From: Anisodus tanguticus
Taxonomy: Eukaryota > Streptophyta > Magnoliopsida > Solanales > Solanaceae
Assembly (NCBI GenBank): GCA_034509755.1
Contig: CM067541.1
Span: 794,001-858,000, forward strand
Reading direction: 5' to 3'
DNA length: 64,000 nucleotides
The translations under genes and the position numbers were made by a program. Within the stretch, counting starts at the first letter, position 1, and every line of letters begins with the position of its first letter. The notes under the pieces were generated by a model. The model was given only the letters and a program-made list of their open reading frames with translations, searched no databases and was not told where the DNA came from. Of this stretch, positions 1 through 11,548 are shown piece by piece.

Positions 1-720
1 CTAATTTCAACTATTTCATGTTGAGAAAGTGAAATTGAGTTAGACCACTCAATATTGAGGAATATTGAATGGGAGTTTAAGATATTGATGACCATAGCTA
101 GACTAATCACTTATCAAGCCTAATTTAGTTTACCTAATTAGAATTACACCTAGGTGAGGGAAGCGATCCTAGACCTCAATACGCATTAGTCACAACTCTT
201 ATATTACCTAGTTTATTACTTGATTTCCTAAGTGCTTAGTTATTTGTCGATTTCAATTCTTAGTATAAAATCAATAATATTTTAACATTCGGGTAAAAGT
301 TAAGTTATTTGATCGACACATACGAATACATCTTTCACAAGACATTCAAAATTCTATGTGGAATCCGACCCCAACTCGTTTGGGTTCTATATTTGACCAC
401 GACCGCTTGCACTTAAATATAGGTGTAATTTGGACGTTATCAAATTTTGGCGCCGCTGCAGGAGAATTTTCGGTGTTAAAAGAGTATTTGTATGTGTTTT
501 TCACTAACTTCTTTTATCTTGTTTCTTTGTTGAAACTTTATGCATATTTGTTTGTTTGTTGGCTCTTTGTAAATATGTGTTCGTAATTTTTTGTGTTAGT
601 TTTTTTCTCATCATGGAATAAGAATGGGTTCGATAGTTGCAATCTATATCTAAATGACCCATGTCCATATTGTGGAGGATCCCACTATTGGCAAGATTGT
701 CAAAATGCTTCAGAATAATT
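1..720 (+). mobile_element. 5-prime end of a Ty3/gypsy (Athila/Tat-like) retrotransposon, fragment
   Basis: Positions 448-465 read like the primer-binding site of Athila/Tat elements (tRNA-Asp complement, here TGGCGCCGCTGCAGGAG with a few mismatches). The sequence before it would be the end of the 5-prime LTR, probably ending near 442, with its start outside the window. Downstream, around 660-715, a short reading frame carries a CPYCGG...W..C pattern resembling the cysteine motif near the start of gag in such elements. No intact gag, protease or polymerase follows, so this is a decayed or truncated copy. Lineage assignment rests only on the primer site and is moderate. Confidence 0.5.
448..465 (+). 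other. Retrotransposon primer-binding site (tRNA-Asp type)
   Basis: The block starts TGGCGCCG, which matches the complement of the 3-prime end of plant tRNA-Asp used by Athila/Tat gypsy elements. Two or three positions in the second half differ from the usual form. Confidence 0.5.
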
Positions 721-3700
721 AAAAATGCACGACTGATTGGTTGAGTTTGAAATCATGGAGCATATGGGATAGATTAAAGATCTGTGTGATGTGTATGGTG
801 CATAACCCCCATCTGTTGGCCTGTATTTGCTCCTCTATGGTGTTTGCTTTACGTGTATGTTGATCTACAACAAGGTATATGGACTGTATACCAAAATATA
901 CTTAGTACATAAGGTATACAGGTCCCATATATCAGGGGTATAATCTTGCATATCTGGTATATTAATCCTGTTCTGTACATATTGCGTATATCTGTTGGGC
1001 CTAGCCCAGTTCTGCTGCCATCCTCCTTCATCTTCTTGGCATGATTACAATAAATGGGCTTGGCCCATAGGTCTTATTGCTGCTTGTTTCCATTTCTGAT
1101 TATGAAATATAAATTGGGCTGAGCCTATATTGTTTGCTTTCTTCATCTTGTCATTGCTACTGTTTTAGTTTTGGGCTGATCCAAATGCTTAATTTTAAAC
1201 TTCACTTATTGTGGGCTGCTTGTTTGTTTATTTCATGATTAATTGAATGGTAAGTCCAAGATACTTTTTAACTTGGGCTTTTATTTTTTCCTTTGTTTGT
1301 TCCTGGTGCACGATGAGATGGGCCCATCACTTTATTCAGCCGAGAGTAGACCTTTTTCTAGCCATCACATATTCAGCCTAGTTGGGCCAAGGCCTAACTG
1401 AACATTCTTGATCGAGTCCGCTTGTAGCTGCGCATTGAAGGCCCAGCTATGAGTGAAAATAGTCAACTGATGGGCTTAGATAGACCCACCAGCCTAAACT
1501 TTCATCTTTCAATTTTTGTACGATATATAGTTACGAACTTAGGATAGGAAAAAGCTATACGTACATCGTTTAGCTAAAGTCACTTTAAAATGAATTTCAA
1601 AATCGGACTGAATATGAATTCAAATAGATGGACTGTTCTCATTTTCAAAGAAAAAGGGACTGTTTTGGAATGTTTTAAATCTGGAAATAAGAACATGAAC
1701 TTTTCATATTGAATAAAGACTATTTTAGGTTTAAACTCATGAATTGGGATATTTATGAACTATATATGGACTGAGTTGTTTTAAAACAAAATCTGGGCTA
1801 AGGAAGGCCAAAAAATGACATTTTAAAAAGCTGATTTTGGGATAAACTTAACTCAAATAGTTTTAAAAGGTTTAAACCATGTTGGACTTGAGTTAAAGAT
1901 ATGGGTATTGGAATGTTAGAATATGACTTGGCCATTGGGATATAGCATGAAATAAAAGAAACTTTGATTTTGCTACCTCTTTTCAAAATCAAAACCTGTA
2001 ATTTTAAATGAGTTATACTCATTTTGAGCCTTAAAAAGATTCTCAAAAAGATGCAAGTGCTATTGGACAACTTTGTTGGATTAAATAGTAGAGTTCTACT
2101 CAAAATAATATTTGTGTGTCTTTAGTCTGAAAATAAATTGACTAATTCACCCCTGTATAAATTGTTTTGGCGAAAACCTAACTCTTTTGTTTTAAAAAAA
2201 CCCTTGAGTTTTTTAATAGATGAAATGATAAGTATTTTGCAGATATTTTGAACACTTTAAGGTAATTTGAATCATTTAAGCATGCTATAGAACCCGAAAG
2301 TCAACCATATTCTATGAATCCTTAATATCGGGGTGTCTAACACCTTTCCAGTGATCACTAGAACCCTTACCTTGACTCTGGTTTAGATAGGATTTTTCAA
2401 TATTTTTTGAATAAACCCTTTCAACTTGTTTTTTCTAATTTACCTATAAATTAGGTAGCAACCCTAAAATTAAATTATTCCGACTTAGAGCATCATCACA
2501 AATTCTCAGTAGCTTTTATGCCTCCGCGTAAAAGTGAATCGTAACAAATGTTAGGTTCGACCTTAGACCGTGACTATTTCGATGTAGTTCGTATTTCATA
2601 AACAAGTAATTGTACTATTACACTAGTGAAACAAATTCACTGATCTTACAAACTGTGTGTTTTATTTAATTCTTCAGCTAGTGAAGAGTAGCTTCTTGAT
2701 TATTGATCTTGAGTTTGACCAAAACTATTGTCTTTAAATGTTTGACCATCCACAAATGGTTCAAATCGAATATTGAGAAGTAAGCGTGGAGTAACAGTAA
2801 TTAAGTTTTGATAATCAAGGTTTCTTATACAATTATAGGATGTATAAAAGAGTTAAAGAGTAGTGGCCTACAACATGTTATCAATTGCAACAAAGAACTT
2901 AGGGAAAGATTTAGTACAATATCTGTATTCATGCGGTGACATGTCTTCTAAGAATAATAAAAAGGAATTGTTATAACTTTTGCTTATTACGTGCCTAAAT
3001 GTCGGCACTTCTATGAATTCGTGTAATTATAAAAAATTTCCCATATCTATTTGTTTGGTAAAGGAACAAGGATTGTAGACTTGGAGCCGCGTCATCTAAA
3101 CAATTATGTCAATTTCTTATCCTCATTAAATTGATATCGTCAACAACCAATAAAAGAAAAAAGAGAATGAGCCAGAAATTAATAGTAAAATCATTACTTT
3201 ATTTTTTCTTGAAATTACGATAATACACTTGTTAATTAGTTCTATTGTTCTTTTATTTATTTAATATTGAACAAAGTAACTAACTGCGTCAACACATACA
3301 ACAACCATAAAAAAAAACTTCTTATAACTGGATCGGAAAACCCTCCTTACATGATACAAAAGTATGCAAGGAAGGTATACGTTGGGTAATTATTTTGATT
3401 GAGAAATGGCAAAACAAAATATATTTGGCATGAAAAATAGCTACATTCAACAAAAGATCTTAGACAGTAGATTATTGGCCTTAATTTAAACAAAAAGAGA
3501 AGAATCACTCATAAATATCCCATATTATTGACCAAAACTAATGGAACCTCCGTAACATATTCCCTTTGATATTCCCAAAGAGGTCTAAAACATATTTCAA
3601 ACATATCCCTATAATTTGATGATGATATATAGGGGAGTCCGCTTCTACTGGGAACACTCTAAAACTGGCTCCTTTTCCTCAAAAAACAACTTACAATTTG

Positions 3701-3788
3701 CCTGATCCAAAATACAAGCCTAACGGAAGACCACAAGATGGATTTTAAATATAAGCACTTCAAATGAAATTAAGTTTTTTTTTTAATT
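721..3788. other. Gene-free, AT-rich interval with decayed repeat sequence
   Basis: No reading frame here resembles a known protein. Positions 1040-1500 contain many short GGGCTGGCCCA-like words, and 2100-2600 have the flavour of a gypsy LTR or 3-prime untranslated region (GGGGTGTCTAACACC near 2330). This is probably more of the decayed retrotransposon at the left edge, but I cannot draw boundaries. Confidence 0.3.
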
Positions 3789-3962
3789 TGGAGTAACCGG
3801 TAAAGTTGATGTCATATGACCAGGAGGTCATGAGTTCAAGTCGTTGAAACAACCTCTTGCAAAAATGTGAGATAAGGCTGCGTACAATAGACCCTTGTGG
3901 TCCGACCATTCCCCGAACCCCGCGCATTACGGAAGCTTAGTACACCGGACTGGCTCTTTTTT
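3789..3962 (+). repeat. tRNA-derived SINE (Solanaceae type), copy 1
   Basis: The copy begins with an A-box-like stretch (GGAGTAACCGGTAAAGTTG), has a B-box-like GAGTTCAAGTC about 35 nt later, and continues with the family body (CTGCGTACAATAGACCC, CCCCGAACCCCGCGCA, AGCTTAGTACACCGG) into a T-rich end. The same body recurs at 39415-39512 (minus), 57465-57715 and 58268-58447, which establishes it as a dispersed repeat independently of any database. Confidence 0.75.
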
Positions 3963-4909
3963 ATCTGGCTCCTTAGTCACATAGAAGACTACAGCCACAC
4001 TTAATGAACTCAAAGATAGAAATATTACACTAGCCGCCACACATATAAAAACGGTAAAATTTTATCCGAACTTTATGTTAGCATCAAATCATGTAATTTA
4101 ATCATAACAGTTAACGATTAAATTGAGAAAACTTCCTTTTTTCTGTGTGAGTTTCGGAAATATCTCCATTCATAGGTCCGAGATCGTCACTTAATTATAG
4201 TTAAGTGAATAAATATATATGTATTGTGAGGTATAGCTCGTATTCATTTGGTGTAAATACGTGCGATTAATTTTTTTTTTACACATGGGAAAGTGTGGTC
4301 AACAATTTAGGAGGATATTGAACACATTTTCCTCAAAAGCAACATCGCAAAATTGGCCATAACTTACTGAACATTTCCCTATTCCACAAACTATAAGCTA
4401 ATATGCCAAGGGATTAAAAATTGCTTGGGAGCAAAAAGCTCTTACCTCTTGAAATCAGCATGCAGTCAAATGAAGTCATCAATATTAATTTGGTACCAAC
4501 CAACTAGCATACTGTAAATTTGAAGGAAAAAAAGTAACTTCCTGCGTTGGAGTTTTAGATTTGCCCACATCACCACAAAATCTAAAGAATACTAGTGATG
4601 GTCAGCCCGTGCGCACTTAAAATGAAAAATTTGATTCTAACTCAAGCTACAATTTTCATTGACGGGTTCGTGCAGCGTAACATAACTTGTATATAAATGT
4701 TATAATCAAAAGTCCAAATTATGATTTATCTTGAGCCTAATACAATTTCAAAAGCTAGTTCAAGAGACGAACAATTGCCCAAGAATCTTGGACCAAGTTC
4801 AAATAAAGAGACAAATAACCCAATCACTAACGGATGTGGAAGACTAAAGTCAAAACTCTTGGAAAAAAAATCAGTATCACTGTTCTTTTTTCCCTAAAAA
4901 TTTGCTACA
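3963..4909. other. Intergenic, nothing recognised
   Basis: AT-rich sequence without a plausible coding region or a repeat I can name. It includes what would have been the promoter of the broken ERF gene that follows. Confidence 0.3.
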
Positions 4910-5535
4910 ATGGAAATTAACTTCCAAAAACAGCAGCAAAGAGAAAAAATTTCAATGAACAAAGTAACCAAATTCAAGGGGAGAAAGAGAAGCAAAAGCA
5001 GCAACAAAACTGTAGGTGTGAGGCAAAGGCCTTCAGGAAAATAGATAACTGAGATTAAAAGACACAACACAAAAGAGAAGAATATGGCTTGGAACTTATG
5101 AAACTGCAGAGGAAGTTGCTCGTGCCTACAATCAGGCTGCTGTTCTTTTTCGTGGATCAAACACGTGCACGAACTTTGTCACTACTCGTGTTTCTCAAGA
5201 TTCCCCTCTTGCTTCCCGGATTAGAAATCTTCTCAACACCAAGAAAACCGCAAAGCAAAAAGTCTGGACTACTCTGCTGATTTCATAAATAGTAACTCTA
5301 ATTGCTCCACAAAACGTGCCTCTAATTGCTTCTAAGGGAGTTTCATAACAGCGTACGTGCAAAAAATCTATCATATAGAAAATTGCAATTAGTTTCAGTA
5401 TATGAAAAGTGGAGACGAGTTTGGACCCCCACGACACGAAGGCTGTCATATAGAAAATTGCATATAGAATACAGACTTCCACGATCAAGTACCAGGCAAA
5501 AGTTGTTTTTATAACTATTTCATCAAACAAACCTA
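4910..5535 (+). pseudogene. AP2/ERF transcription factor pseudogene
   Basis: From an ATG at 4910 the frame gives a basic N-terminus and then VGVRQRPSGK, the start of an AP2/ERF DNA-binding domain. The next codon, expected to be Trp, is TAG (5042-5044). The domain continues with EIK, then one extra A in an A-run shifts frame, after which DTTQKRRIWLGTYETAEE, the ARAYNQAA block and RGSNTCTNF complete the AP2 domain (5063-5180). A C-terminal tail with SPLASRIRNLL follows, as in ERF factors. Reading ends at TAA 5286-5288, but related coding sequence seems to continue with more stops to about 5535. The Trp, Glu and Arg positions of the first strands are those that contact GCC-box DNA in intact family members. 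At least one nonsense change and one insertion mean no functional factor can be made. Confidence 0.85.
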
Positions 5536-6077
5536 AGTACATTAAATGTCTTGAATTGTGCAGGTTCTTTTCCCAAAGAAGAGCAGACCTAGGTAAATTT
5601 CAAAGGGGTTATTCCTCAAAATATTTGATCAGCATTATAAGATTTTCACCTGTGTTATACCTACCACAAAAACAAACCCAAAATTTCAAAGAGGTTTTCT
5701 AAATTACAAGAGAATCAGCCTTCGACTTAACAATAATTTTTTAAAAAAAAAAGATTTAACTGGCAGAGAATCTTGCCAAATAGATGAAGAGCAGCTAACT
5801 TGAAGATTATAAGATCAATAAGAGAGATCAATGTGAGAAGAAGAGTACAAAATTGGGAAGAGTATCTCTAAAGCAAAGAAGATGAGAATCCATGTCGAAT
5901 TATGCGTTATCTATAGGATCAGAAGCCACGTTGACTAAGCAAATGAGTAATAGTGTGCGATATCAGCTAATGAGAGATGACTAAACTGCTCATAACCTAA
6001 ATTTTATTGACTAAAAACTAAGTCGATCTTAGACCTCAACTCATTCTTCTATAATAATCGATCTACCCACAAAGATA
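5536..6077. other. Intergenic, nothing recognised
   Basis: No convincing gene. Purine-rich patches occur around 5750-5900. A 17-nt word from the ERF pseudogene tail (TCATATAGAAAATTGCA) occurs twice just upstream, at 5373 and 5448, suggesting a small duplication there. Confidence 0.3.
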
Positions 6078-6151
6078 AAGGTAAGGTCTGCGTACAATTT
6101 ACCTATTCAGACCCCACATTGTGGGCTTACACTAAGTATGTTATTGTTGTT
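6078..6151 (+). repeat. TS-type SINE 3-prime fragment
   Basis: GGTAAGGTCTGCGTACA, a CAGACCCCACATTGTGGG hairpin-like block and a terminal TTATTGTTGTTA run match the body and (TTG)n tail seen in a fuller copy at 59022-59135 and in reverse at 47183-47300. The tRNA-related half is absent. Confidence 0.55.
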
Positions 6152-6373
6152 ATCCATAAGCATGTGTGATTTGTGTCCAAGCATGAGCGCGCATCTATAA
6201 AATATGTCTATATTTGAATATATACTGTCCATTTTGAAATCACACTGTAAGTGAAATTTAACCAGTAACGTTGTAGTTCTGACTTCTGACCACATGGAGA
6301 ACTTATCCAGTATCCATTCACAAGATCAACATGTATCCATTTCTACTGCAAGTTTAATTGAAGAAAGTATAGT
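6152..6373. other. Short intergenic stretch, nothing recognised
   Basis: AT-rich sequence between a SINE tail and a tRNA pseudogene. No coding or repeat signal seen. Confidence 0.3.
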
Positions 6374-6440
6374 GAAGATGATCGAATTTCGTGCCTCTCG
6401 CTTGCAAAGCGAGCGATCTACCATTTAAGCTACATCCCCT
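6374..6440 (-). pseudogene. tRNA-Ala(UGC) pseudogene
   Basis: Read on the minus strand from 6440, the sequence has the acceptor start GGGGATG, a D arm, an anticodon arm CTCGC-TTTGCAA-GCGAG with anticodon TGC, and GGCACG leading to a T loop TTCGATC. The second strand of the T stem is missing (about 6 nt deleted relative to plant tRNA-Ala), and the T stem first strand has AAA where GGG is expected. The acceptor 3-prime strand CATCTTC follows directly. A and B promoter boxes look intact, but the molecule could not fold a normal T arm, so I call it a pseudogene. Confidence 0.7.
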
Positions 6441-7266
6441 TTTCTATATTTTGAATCTGATTATAAAGTTTCTTTGCTTATTTACACCATTATTCTAATA
6501 TCCTCAATTTAGAAATCTACGCAGAAATTACAAAACTCCCCAAACAATACAATTGCAATGACCAACTCAAATAAGAAAAATAGGTGAAACAAACAAATTT
6601 TCTAACTAAGCAATTACCTTGATAGAGCAAAGTGTTGAGTTGTGGAACATAATTCACCGCCGATACTATGAAAATCCTACGCAGAGTGTGGAACGCTAAT
6701 TGACATGAGCGGACACTATGAAGACCCTACAAAAATATATATGTTAGCATTATCTAATTCAAAGTCGAGTACATAATATACGGTAGAAATAGAGATATTC
6801 ATTCATAATGCTTGTTCCTAGAGACTCCACCTGTAAAGAAGATGAAAAAGATCACCATTATTGTAGGTGAAGAGCTCCATTTTTTGCCTTAAAATATTTT
6901 CCTTCGCTAACTCTCTTACCCCAAAAAGTCAAATCGATCAGAAATCAAAGCCTTTGTACAGATTTAAGAGAAGAAAAGAATAAGACTTGGGTGGTTTCTG
7001 GTTTGTGTCTGTTCGAGCAAGAGAGGTGATTTATGTGAAATGACGAAAATGCCATTAATGTTAATTTTATTGACCCACATTTCTATTATATAGTATGATA
7101 AAACAATGAAGACTCTGTCTATACAAAATTAGAGGTAACCCACGTAGTTGCATTATTAAAAAGAATAATTCACTCTTGACTTTGAAAAACAGCGCAGCAT
7201 TGCGTACACTACACCACGCGCATGTTTATAATGGTCTCTAATTATCAAATTGCAATTGAACTTTCC
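6441..7266. other. Upstream region of the CIPK gene, no gene recognised
   Basis: Intergenic AT-rich sequence. Nothing coding is supported. The last few hundred bases are presumably the CIPK promoter. Confidence 0.35.
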
Positions 7267-7275
7267 TTATATATT
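7267..7275 (+). promoter_or_regulatory. Candidate TATA box of the CIPK gene
   Basis: TTATATATT lies about 250 nt upstream of the CIPK start codon, followed by a pyrimidine-rich stretch (TTATTCCTCATTCTC) typical of plant transcription starts. Position and composition are the only evidence. Confidence 0.3.
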
Positions 7276-7522
7276 CTTATTCCTCATTCTCATGTGTTTC
7301 CATATTATCTTTTGCTTTTGTCTTTAGCCTTCTCCAAAAGGTTATTTTACTTTCAAGTTTCAACAAACACTCATATAATCATTCTCTGTTCAATGTCCTT
7401 TCCAAGTCCTAATTTCAGCTCTGAAATCCACAAATTGATGGATTCTGCAAATTCTGTAGCCCATTAATTATAATTTCAAAAAATAAAGTAATTTTATTCC
7501 TTATTCAAAATTTTAGCAAGTC

Positions 7523-8956
7523 ATGGAGAAGAAAATATTGTTCGGAAAATATGAAACTGGGAAACAATTAGGCAAAGGCACGTTCGCCAAAGTTTTTCAT
7601 GCAACAAACCTTGACACGGGTGAAAACATGGCGATCAAAGTGATCAAGAAAGAGATAGTGAAATCTCAAGAAATGATGGAGCAAATCAAGAGGGAAATCT
7701 CCGTTATGCGCCTCGTTCGCCACCCTAACATTGTTGAGCTCAAAGAAGTCATGGCAACAAAAACTAAGATCTTCATTGTCATGGAATACGTAAAAGGTGG
7801 CGAACTCTTTGCCAAAGTAGCCAAAGGGAGGCTCAAAGAAGACGTGGCTCGAAAATATTTTCAGCAGTTGATTAGTGCTGTTGAATTTTGTCACAGTTGT
7901 GGAGTTTCTCATCGTGATCTAAAGCCAGAAAATCTCCTTCTCGATGAGAATGAGAATTTGAAGGTGACCGATTTCGGCCTATCGGCATTGCCAGAGCAAT
8001 TGCTCAACGATGGCCTTCTTTACACTCAGTGTGGAACTCCAGCCTATATTGCACCCGAGATAATAAGAAATAAAGGATATAATGGTGGAAAGTCTGATAT
8101 TTGGTCATGTGGAGTCATATTATATGTTCTACTAGCAGGATGTTTACCTTTTCAAGATGCTAACCTTATGAATCTATATAGAAAGATTTTCAAAGCTGAA
8201 TATAGGTTTCCTCCATGGTTATCTACAGAAGCAAAACGTTTAATATCTAGAATATTAGTTCCTAACCCACAAAAAAGGATCAGTATAACTGGAATAATGA
8301 AAGATCCGTGGTTTATGAAAGGTTTTAAAATGCCAAATGGGACTTCATCAATTGATCATGAACATGATACATTTTCCATGTTAGATAAGTTTGGAAGAGA
8401 TGAATATTTAAAGCATGGAGGGATGATCAAATCACCATCCTCCCCAGCCTTATTGAATGCTTTTGAATTGATCTCATCAATGTCTGCTGGCGCAAATTTA
8501 TCGAGCTTGTTTGAGAACAAGAAGAAGACGGAGTCCATTTTCACATCTAGGTGTTCAGCCACAATCATCATGGCCAAGATTCAATTGTTGGCCAATAAAT
8601 TGAATTTTAAGGTTGCAAGAGTCAATGGGTCAACCTTGAGGCTGCAAGGTCCCTCCAATGGACGGAAAGCGCGGTTATTGGTGACCATCGAGGTGTTCAA
8701 GGTGGCTCCAGAAGTGGCTGTGGTTAAGTTCTCTAAGATCTCAGGTGACTCACAAGAGTACACCAAGTTTTTTAAGGAGGAGGTAAGGCCCAACTTAAAG
8801 GACATTGTTTTGACATGGCATGTTGAGGAAGTGTTAAGTGGTTGTGACAAGGAAGAGTGCAAAATACCCCTGAAGTCATGTGCTAGTTGCAAGGATTTCA
8901 GCCAAAATAAGTTAGAAGAAATTGACATAACTGTCAATTTGTCATCCAGCGTGTGA
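7523..8956 (+). CDS. CBL-interacting protein kinase (CIPK/SnRK3), 477 residues, intronless
   Basis: This is a Ser/Thr kinase of the SnRK3 family. Such kinases are switched on by calcium-loaded CBL proteins and phosphorylate membrane transporters and channels. The kinase domain is complete: glycine loop GKGTFAKV (17-24), ATP lysine K39, HRD loop around 130-132, DFG 150-152, APE 177-179 and the activation-loop sequence CGTPAY. The regulatory half has the CBL-binding NAF motif at 312-314 in the context NAFELISSMS, followed by a PPI-like stretch at about 345-385 that in the family binds PP2C phosphatases. Length is normal. The lack of introns places it with the intron-poor CIPK clade, and the sequence most recalls CIPK5/20/25, but I cannot pick an ortholog. 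The ATG at 7523 begins MEKKILFGKYE, the usual family start. No damage is seen. Confidence 0.96.
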   Translation: MEKKILFGKYETGKQLGKGTFAKVFHATNLDTGENMAIKVIKKEIVKSQEMMEQIKREISVMRLVRHPNIVELKEVMATKTKIFIVMEYVKGGELFAKVAKGRLKEDVARKYFQQLISAVEFCHSCGVSHRDLKPENLLLDENENLKVTDFGLSALPEQLLNDGLLYTQCGTPAYIAPEIIRNKGYNGGKSDIWSCGVILYVLLAGCLPFQDANLMNLYRKIFKAEYRFPPWLSTEAKRLISRILVPNPQKRISITGIMKDPWFMKGFKMPNGTSSIDHEHDTFSMLDKFGRDEYLKHGGMIKSPSSPALLNAFELISSMSAGANLSSLFENKKKTESIFTSRCSATIIMAKIQLLANKLNFKVARVNGSTLRLQGPSNGRKARLLVTIEVFKVAPEVAVVKFSKISGDSQEYTKFFKEEVRPNLKDIVLTWHVEEVLSGCDKEECKIPLKSCASCKDFSQNKLEEIDITVNLSSSV

Positions 8957-9649
8957 AAATAATATTGTTTATATAACTCATAAACAACTGCATTTGGTTT
9001 GTATGTCATCTAAGTGTTGTATATATTGCAATAGGGAAGGGATAATAGGATATCTTTCATAGTGCTATATCCCCTTCATACATTTTATTTTCTTTCATTC
9101 GTTTGGTTTTGATTGAGATTTGGACTGCAATATTGTTTGTGATTTTTGAATGAGATGTACAAAGAGAAGAAGGTTTTTAACTTGTTTGTGATCAATCTCT
9201 CTCTCTTTCTCTCTCTCTCGTTCTTATTACCGATGCTACCATGAAATAAAAGTGATCACAAATGTTTAATTTAATATCAACATATTAATAAGACTAATGT
9301 TTTAACTTCAAACAACTTATGTTTTATGTTCGAACTTGTTAATTTCCAAAATCAAAGCTTGAATTTGTTAATTTCCAAAATCAAAGCTTGAACTTGTTAA
9401 TTTCCAAAATCAAAGCTTGAACAGAAAACAAAACGATTAAACATAGTCTGTCTTGCGAAAGATTCCAGTGACTATTCTTGATCGTCAAGTTCGCAACTTG
9501 AGAACTAAGGAAGTTGCTTAAGTAAAAGTGCTATAAAGGAACCAGAATGTGGAAGAGACTAAAAGGGACGCGGAAAAGAACATGAAATCTAAATATCCGC
9601 TCTTATTGATAGACAAGCAGAAAATGTCTAAAAGTAACTACCTCAAGTA
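8957..9649. other. CIPK 3-prime flank
   Basis: It contains the likely 3-prime UTR, a CT-rich microsatellite at about 9199-9222, and the 29-bp triplicated repeat annotated separately. No gene is seen. Confidence 0.4.
9333..9419 (+). repeat. 29-bp tandem repeat, three copies
   Basis: Three head-to-tail units at 9333-9361, 9362-9390 and 9391-9419 differ only at the fourth base (C, T, C). Each contains TTTCCAAAATCAAAGCTTG. A very recent slippage or unequal exchange event is likely. Confidence 0.9.
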
Positions 9650-11370
9650 TTCACACCTCATGTAAGTTCGGTGTTTAGATCCCACCTCCGCTCAGCATTC
9701 AGATCTCATACTGTAACATTCATGTTTTCGGCATTCAGATTTCATGTTATGATATCCACTCACGTATTCAGATCTCATGTCAGGTCATCACTCGTGTATC
9801 CATGTCATCCAGTATTCATGTATTTATGTCAATACAATATTCATGTTCATTTCATGCTCCTCGCATTCATGTAATATTGTCATGTTCATGCTCATGTTCC
9901 ACTATTCATAGTATCCGTGCCTACGAATTCTTTTCCAAATCACATGTATAGTATTCATGTATTCATTCAGTTTAATATTCATGTGTTCATGTCAGTCCAG
10001 TATTCATGACAGTTAGTATTCATGTATTCATGCTAGCTCAGTATTCATGTTAGTCATGTTTGTATTTCAGTTACCATGTTATGTCATGTCATGCGTATTA
10101 TGATGCCCTGCGAGGCTTGCGTTGTGCTCTGGATAGCTGGCAGGTGTTTGAGAAATGTTGGGATAGTCCTATCTACAAAGTAAACTTTGTCGAAAGTTCT
10201 GTAGAATTTCAGAGTTAGTCCCACTTCTAGCCACGACCATCATTTGAGGACGAATGATCCCAATGGGGAGATAATGTAACACCCTGTACTTTTAGGCTAA
10301 TATTTGACCCGTAAGATATCTATATAATGGAACCAATATGGTGAGTGTAGGAAGTGTTTTGAAATCTATAAAAGGTATAAGAAGAGTTTTTGGGAAAAGT
10401 AAAATTGGAAGCTACTCTATGGACCATGTTTTTAAGTGAGTTTGCGCGAGATCTCACTTAAAGATTGTATTCGGAAAAATTGATAAGTAATTTGGAAAAA
10501 CTCAAACATGAAAGTTGTATCCCTTTGAAATTACTTTCCATCCATATAAGGACCAACTCAAATAGATCTTTGCACAAAAGATTATGCATGTTTTACTGAA
10601 GCGCCCTAGGTAGGCCCCAAAACAAACTGGGAGCTCGCTGAGCGAGGCCCAAAGCGAGGGTGAGCTCGCCCTGGAGCTCTCTCACCGAGGGATGAGGGAG
10701 AGCCAAGGGGTAATTCGTCCCAAGTCTATAAATGCGACCCTTAAAAGATTTTATGTCAATTTCACGGTTCAACTTCGTTCTAAAGCCCTAAGCAAGCACT
10801 TTCGCCTCTCCATCCTAAGCAATTCTAATATTAGTTCATGATTAGTAACATGATTCTTCAACCAAAACATAGGATTTTCAAGGTAAATCCTTCTCGAGCA
10901 TTCCGAGCAAGGGTTTGGTGTTCATCATTCAGGAAATCATAATTTTTTCGTTGAATTGGAGCGTATACAGGTATGTAGGGCTTCTATCCACGTGTGGGCA
11001 CATCATTGTTCTTCCCCATTCCACGTTAATTCACAAAATGTTATTTCTCAACAGAGTAAGAGAATTATTTCTCAGTTCATGATAAACCTCATATACAAGT
11101 CAGTTAATTATATATATGCATTGTTAAACTCAATCATGTTTTAGATAGTGGTATTCATGTATATCATTATGATTGTCATGAACCTGTCTATAATCCATGT
11201 ATGCTCGTGCTATCTTTTCTATGAGAATCAGATACCAGTTATGAACTCAGATTGTCTCATTCTATGGATTCTTACATGTTTTCATAAGGTCGGTTTTTTC
11301 TTGAGCTTCCATAAGTTTAAATTACAGGTCAAACTTCACAGTATCTCTAGTGATACTTGAAGTCGCGGTA
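9650..11370 (+). mobile_element. Ty3/gypsy retrotransposon remnant (3-prime end plus LTR)
   Basis: At 10240-10290 the sequence reads as a gypsy 3-prime junction. A frame ending near GAGGACGAATGATCCC is followed by a purine tract (10262-10274), and then an LTR begins at 10275 with TGTAACACCC, a common start for large plant gypsy LTRs. Upstream, 9660-10090 is filled with degenerate ATTCATGT words. Downstream LTR-like sequence extends to about 11370 with no clear end, and no second LTR was found. Boundaries are approximate. Confidence 0.5.
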
Positions 11371-11548
11371 TCTCTATCAACATGAGGCTTAATTTTAAAC
11401 TTTGCAACCACCGTTTTATCCACGAGAATTTCATATTCCCATAAAAAATATTTACAACCACCCATATCCTATAAAGATTATAAAAATCAGTTTTTGAAAG
11501 TAAAATATGTAGATAATGTGAAAAAAAATATGTAAAAACTTGTAAAAA

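Noticed and set aside
356..586. 76-codon frame at the left edge
   Set aside because: It spans the LTR end, the primer-binding site and leader of a gypsy element and has no gag-like features.
7222..7467. 81-codon frame upstream of CIPK
   Set aside because: It covers the likely TATA box and 5-prime UTR, with hydrophobic low-information sequence. A translated product is not supported.
8581..9009. 142-codon minus-strand frame
   Set aside because: Antisense shadow of the CIPK C-terminal domain with no independent support.
9333..9419. Regularly spaced repeats considered as a CRISPR-like array
   Set aside because: The units are directly adjacent without spacers and the genome is plant. The same applies to the minisatellite at 54116.
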